NCBI RefSeq assembly: GCF_963662255.1
Contig: NW_026912129.1
Coordinates: 558,001 to 622,000 of the forward strand
DNA length: 64,000 bases
Reading direction: 5' to 3'
Source of the DNA: Cinclus cinclus
Taxonomy: Eukaryota > Chordata > Aves > Passeriformes > Cinclidae
Numbering within the stretch: the first letter of the stretch is position 1; each line of letters begins with the position of its first letter. The notes beneath the pieces were generated by a model. That model worked only from the letters and a program-made list of their open reading frames with translations. It ran no database searches and was not told the origin of the DNA. Made by a program: the position numbers and the translations under genes. Below, piece after piece: positions 62,305 to 64,000 of the stretch.

Positions 62305-64000
62305 TTTGGTCACAATGGTTCCTTGCTTCTCTTAACCTCTGTGGTGTCACAATGCATTCCATGCCATTTTAGGCCACTTGATGTCACAATGAATCATTTG
62401 ATTCTTGGCCTCCATGGTGTCATAATGGTTCCTTGTTTCTATTGGCCCTCATGCTGTCACAATTCATCCCTGGCCCTTTTACACCCCCTGGTGTCAAATG
62501 GGATCCTGGGATTATTAGCCTCCATTGGGTCACAATGGTTCCTTGCTTCTCTTAACCCCTGTGGTGTCACAATGCATCCCATGCCCTTTTAGGCCACTTG
62601 ATGTCACAATGAATCATTTGATTCTTGGCCTCCATGGTGGCATAATAGATCCTTGCTTCTATTGGTCCCCGTGCTGTAACAATCCATCCCTGGCCATTTT
62701 TTGCCCCCTGGTGTCACAATGGATCATTAGATCGTTAGCCTGCATTGGGTCACAATGGTTCCTTGCTTCTCTTAACCTCTGTGGTGTCACAATGCATTCC
62801 AAGAACTTTTAGGCCACTTGGTGTTACAATGAATCATTTGATTCTTGGCCTCTATGGTGTCATAATATTTCCATGATTTTATTGTGCCCCATGCTTTCAC
62901 ATTTCATCCCTGGCCCTATTACAACCCCTGGTGCCACAAGGGATCATTAGATTATTAGCCTGCATTGGGTCACAATGGTTCCTTGCTTCTCTTAACCCCT
63001 GTGGTGTCACAATGCATCCCATGCCCTTTTAGGCCACTTGATATCACAATGAATCATTTGATTTTTGGCCTCCATGGTGACATAATAGATCCTTGCTTCT
63101 ATTGGTCCCCGTGCTGTAACAATTCATCCCTGGCCCTTTTTATACCCCCTGGTGCCACAAGGGATCATTAGATTGTTAGACTGCATTGGGTCACTATGGT
63201 TCCTTGCTTCTCTTAACCCCTGTGGTGTCACAATGCATCCCATGCCCTTTTAGGCCACTTGATATCACAATGAATCATTTCATTTTTGGCCTCCATGGTG
63301 GCATAATTGTACCAGGATTTAATTGGGCCCCATGCTTTCACAATTCATCCCTGGCCCTTTTACGCCCATTGGTGTCACAAGGGACCATTAGATTGTTAGC
63401 CTGCATTGGGTCACAATGGTTCCTTGCTTCTCTTAACCTCTGTGGTGTCACAATGCATTCCATGCCATTTTAGGCCACTTGATGTCACAATGAATCATTT
63501 GATTCTTGGCCTCCATGGTGTCATAATGGTTCCTTGTTTCTATTGGCCCCCATGCTGTCACAATTCATCCCTGGCCCTTTTACGCCCCCTGGTGTCAAAT
63601 GGGATCCTGGGATTATTAGCCTCCATTGGGTCACAATGGATCCTTGCTTCTCTTAACCCCTGTGGTGTCACAATGCATCCCATGCCCTTTTAGGCCACTT
63701 GATGTCACAATGAATCATTTGATTCTTGGCCTCCATGGTGTCATAATGGTTCCTTGTTTCTATTGGCCCCCATGCTGTCACAATTCATGCCTGGCCCTTT
63801 TACGCCCCCTGGTGTCAAATGGGATCCTGGGATTATTAGCCTCCATTGGGTCACAATGGATATTTGCTTCTCTTAACCCCTGTGGTGTCACAATGCATCC
63901 CATGCCCTTTTAGGCCACTTGATGTCACAATGAATCATTTGATTCTTGGCCTCCATGGTGACATAATAGATCCTTGCTTCTATTGGTCCCCGTGCTGTAA
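62191..64000 (+). repeat. 5,503-bp higher-order repeat, copy 2 (runs off the window)
   Basis: The order is C(end)-E-A-D-A*-C-E-E-A*(start), matching 56688-58497. I saw no differences in the parts compared by eye. The array and this repeat continue beyond base 64000. Confidence 0.87.

Larger units (their letters stand above)
1..64000 (+). repeat. Satellite array of about 290 tandem 220-bp monomers
   Basis: Every line reads as a variant of one 220-bp monomer, always in the same orientation. Monomer starts, set at the TTG before GGTCACAATGG, fall at 6, 226, 446, 666, 886, 1106, 1327 and so on to 63846. Recurrent length variants are 221 bp (extra base in a T run before ACCCCC or ACACCC), 219 bp (one base lost in GGGATTTTAG) and 218 bp (two bases lost in CTTCTCACCCC). 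One counted monomer (3086-3305) has 73 T, 60 C, 44 G and 43 A, so the plus strand is about 60 percent pyrimidine. No mobile element, unique spacer, inversion or gene interrupts the array. A role in heterochromatin or a centromere is inference from repeat class alone. I do not recognise the family name. Confidence 0.98.

Noticed and set aside
1..64000. Identification as human gamma satellite because of the 220-bp period
   Set aside because: The period length alone is not evidence. Gamma satellite is described as GC-rich, whereas this monomer is about 47 percent GC, and I cannot match the sequence to it from memory. A search against a satellite library would settle it.

Overview
The whole 64,000-base window is one uninterrupted satellite DNA array. 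I find no protein-coding gene, RNA gene, transposon, CRISPR array, unique sequence or inversion. About 290 head-to-tail monomers, mostly 220 bp with recurrent 218, 219 and 221 bp variants, run in one orientation from the first base to the last. Open reading frames of 60-128 codons occur throughout. They are by-products of the repeat: nearly all forward ones begin at the same TTG, end at the same TAG, and recur at the same phase in each monomer. Because 220 is not a multiple of three, no frame stays open across monomers.

The array is nested at several levels. A unit of about 37 bp, marked by the core GGTGTCACAATG, occurs six times per monomer with spacings 37-37-36-37-37-36. Units 1, 2 and 3 resemble units 4, 5 and 6 more than each other, so the monomer is a doubled 110-bp trimer. 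Monomers fall into five families, which I name by units 4-6. A: ATAGATCC, then TTGGTCCCCGTGC (A* is the 221-bp form with a TTTTTATACC or TTTCTAAACC tail). B: CTATAGGTCCCC, then CAGAGTTCATCCGTGG (B' is the 219-bp form). C: TTGTACCAGG, then TTAATTGGGCCCC. D: ATATTTCCATG, then TTATTGTGCCCC. E: TTGTTTCTATTGG, then CAAATGGGATCCTGGG. The favoured order A-D-B-C-E suggests an ancestral pentamer of about 1.1 kb.

Above this lies a patchwork of younger duplications. They are a 3,080-bp pair (about 301-6460); overlapping copies at 1,761, 2,641 and 2,421-bp offsets (about 13300-18933); a 1,761-bp offset pair (about 19890-22911); a 3,520-bp offset pair (about 22060-27400); a 2,862-bp offset pair (about 28700-33422); an 8,809-bp, 40-monomer tandem duplication with nearly identical copies (34761-52378); and a 5,503-bp unit whose second copy runs off the right edge (about 56688-64000). 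Junctions fall inside monomers at matching positions, as expected from unequal crossover and gene conversion.

Organism: a multicellular eukaryote is most likely. CpG is very rare (one in a counted 220-bp monomer where about 12 are expected from base composition; GC about 47 percent), and the remaining CpG sites vary to TpG or CpA. This fits a genome with DNA methylation, such as a vertebrate or plant, and heterochromatin (centromeric, pericentromeric or subtelomeric). I do not recognise the satellite by name and cannot assign a species.
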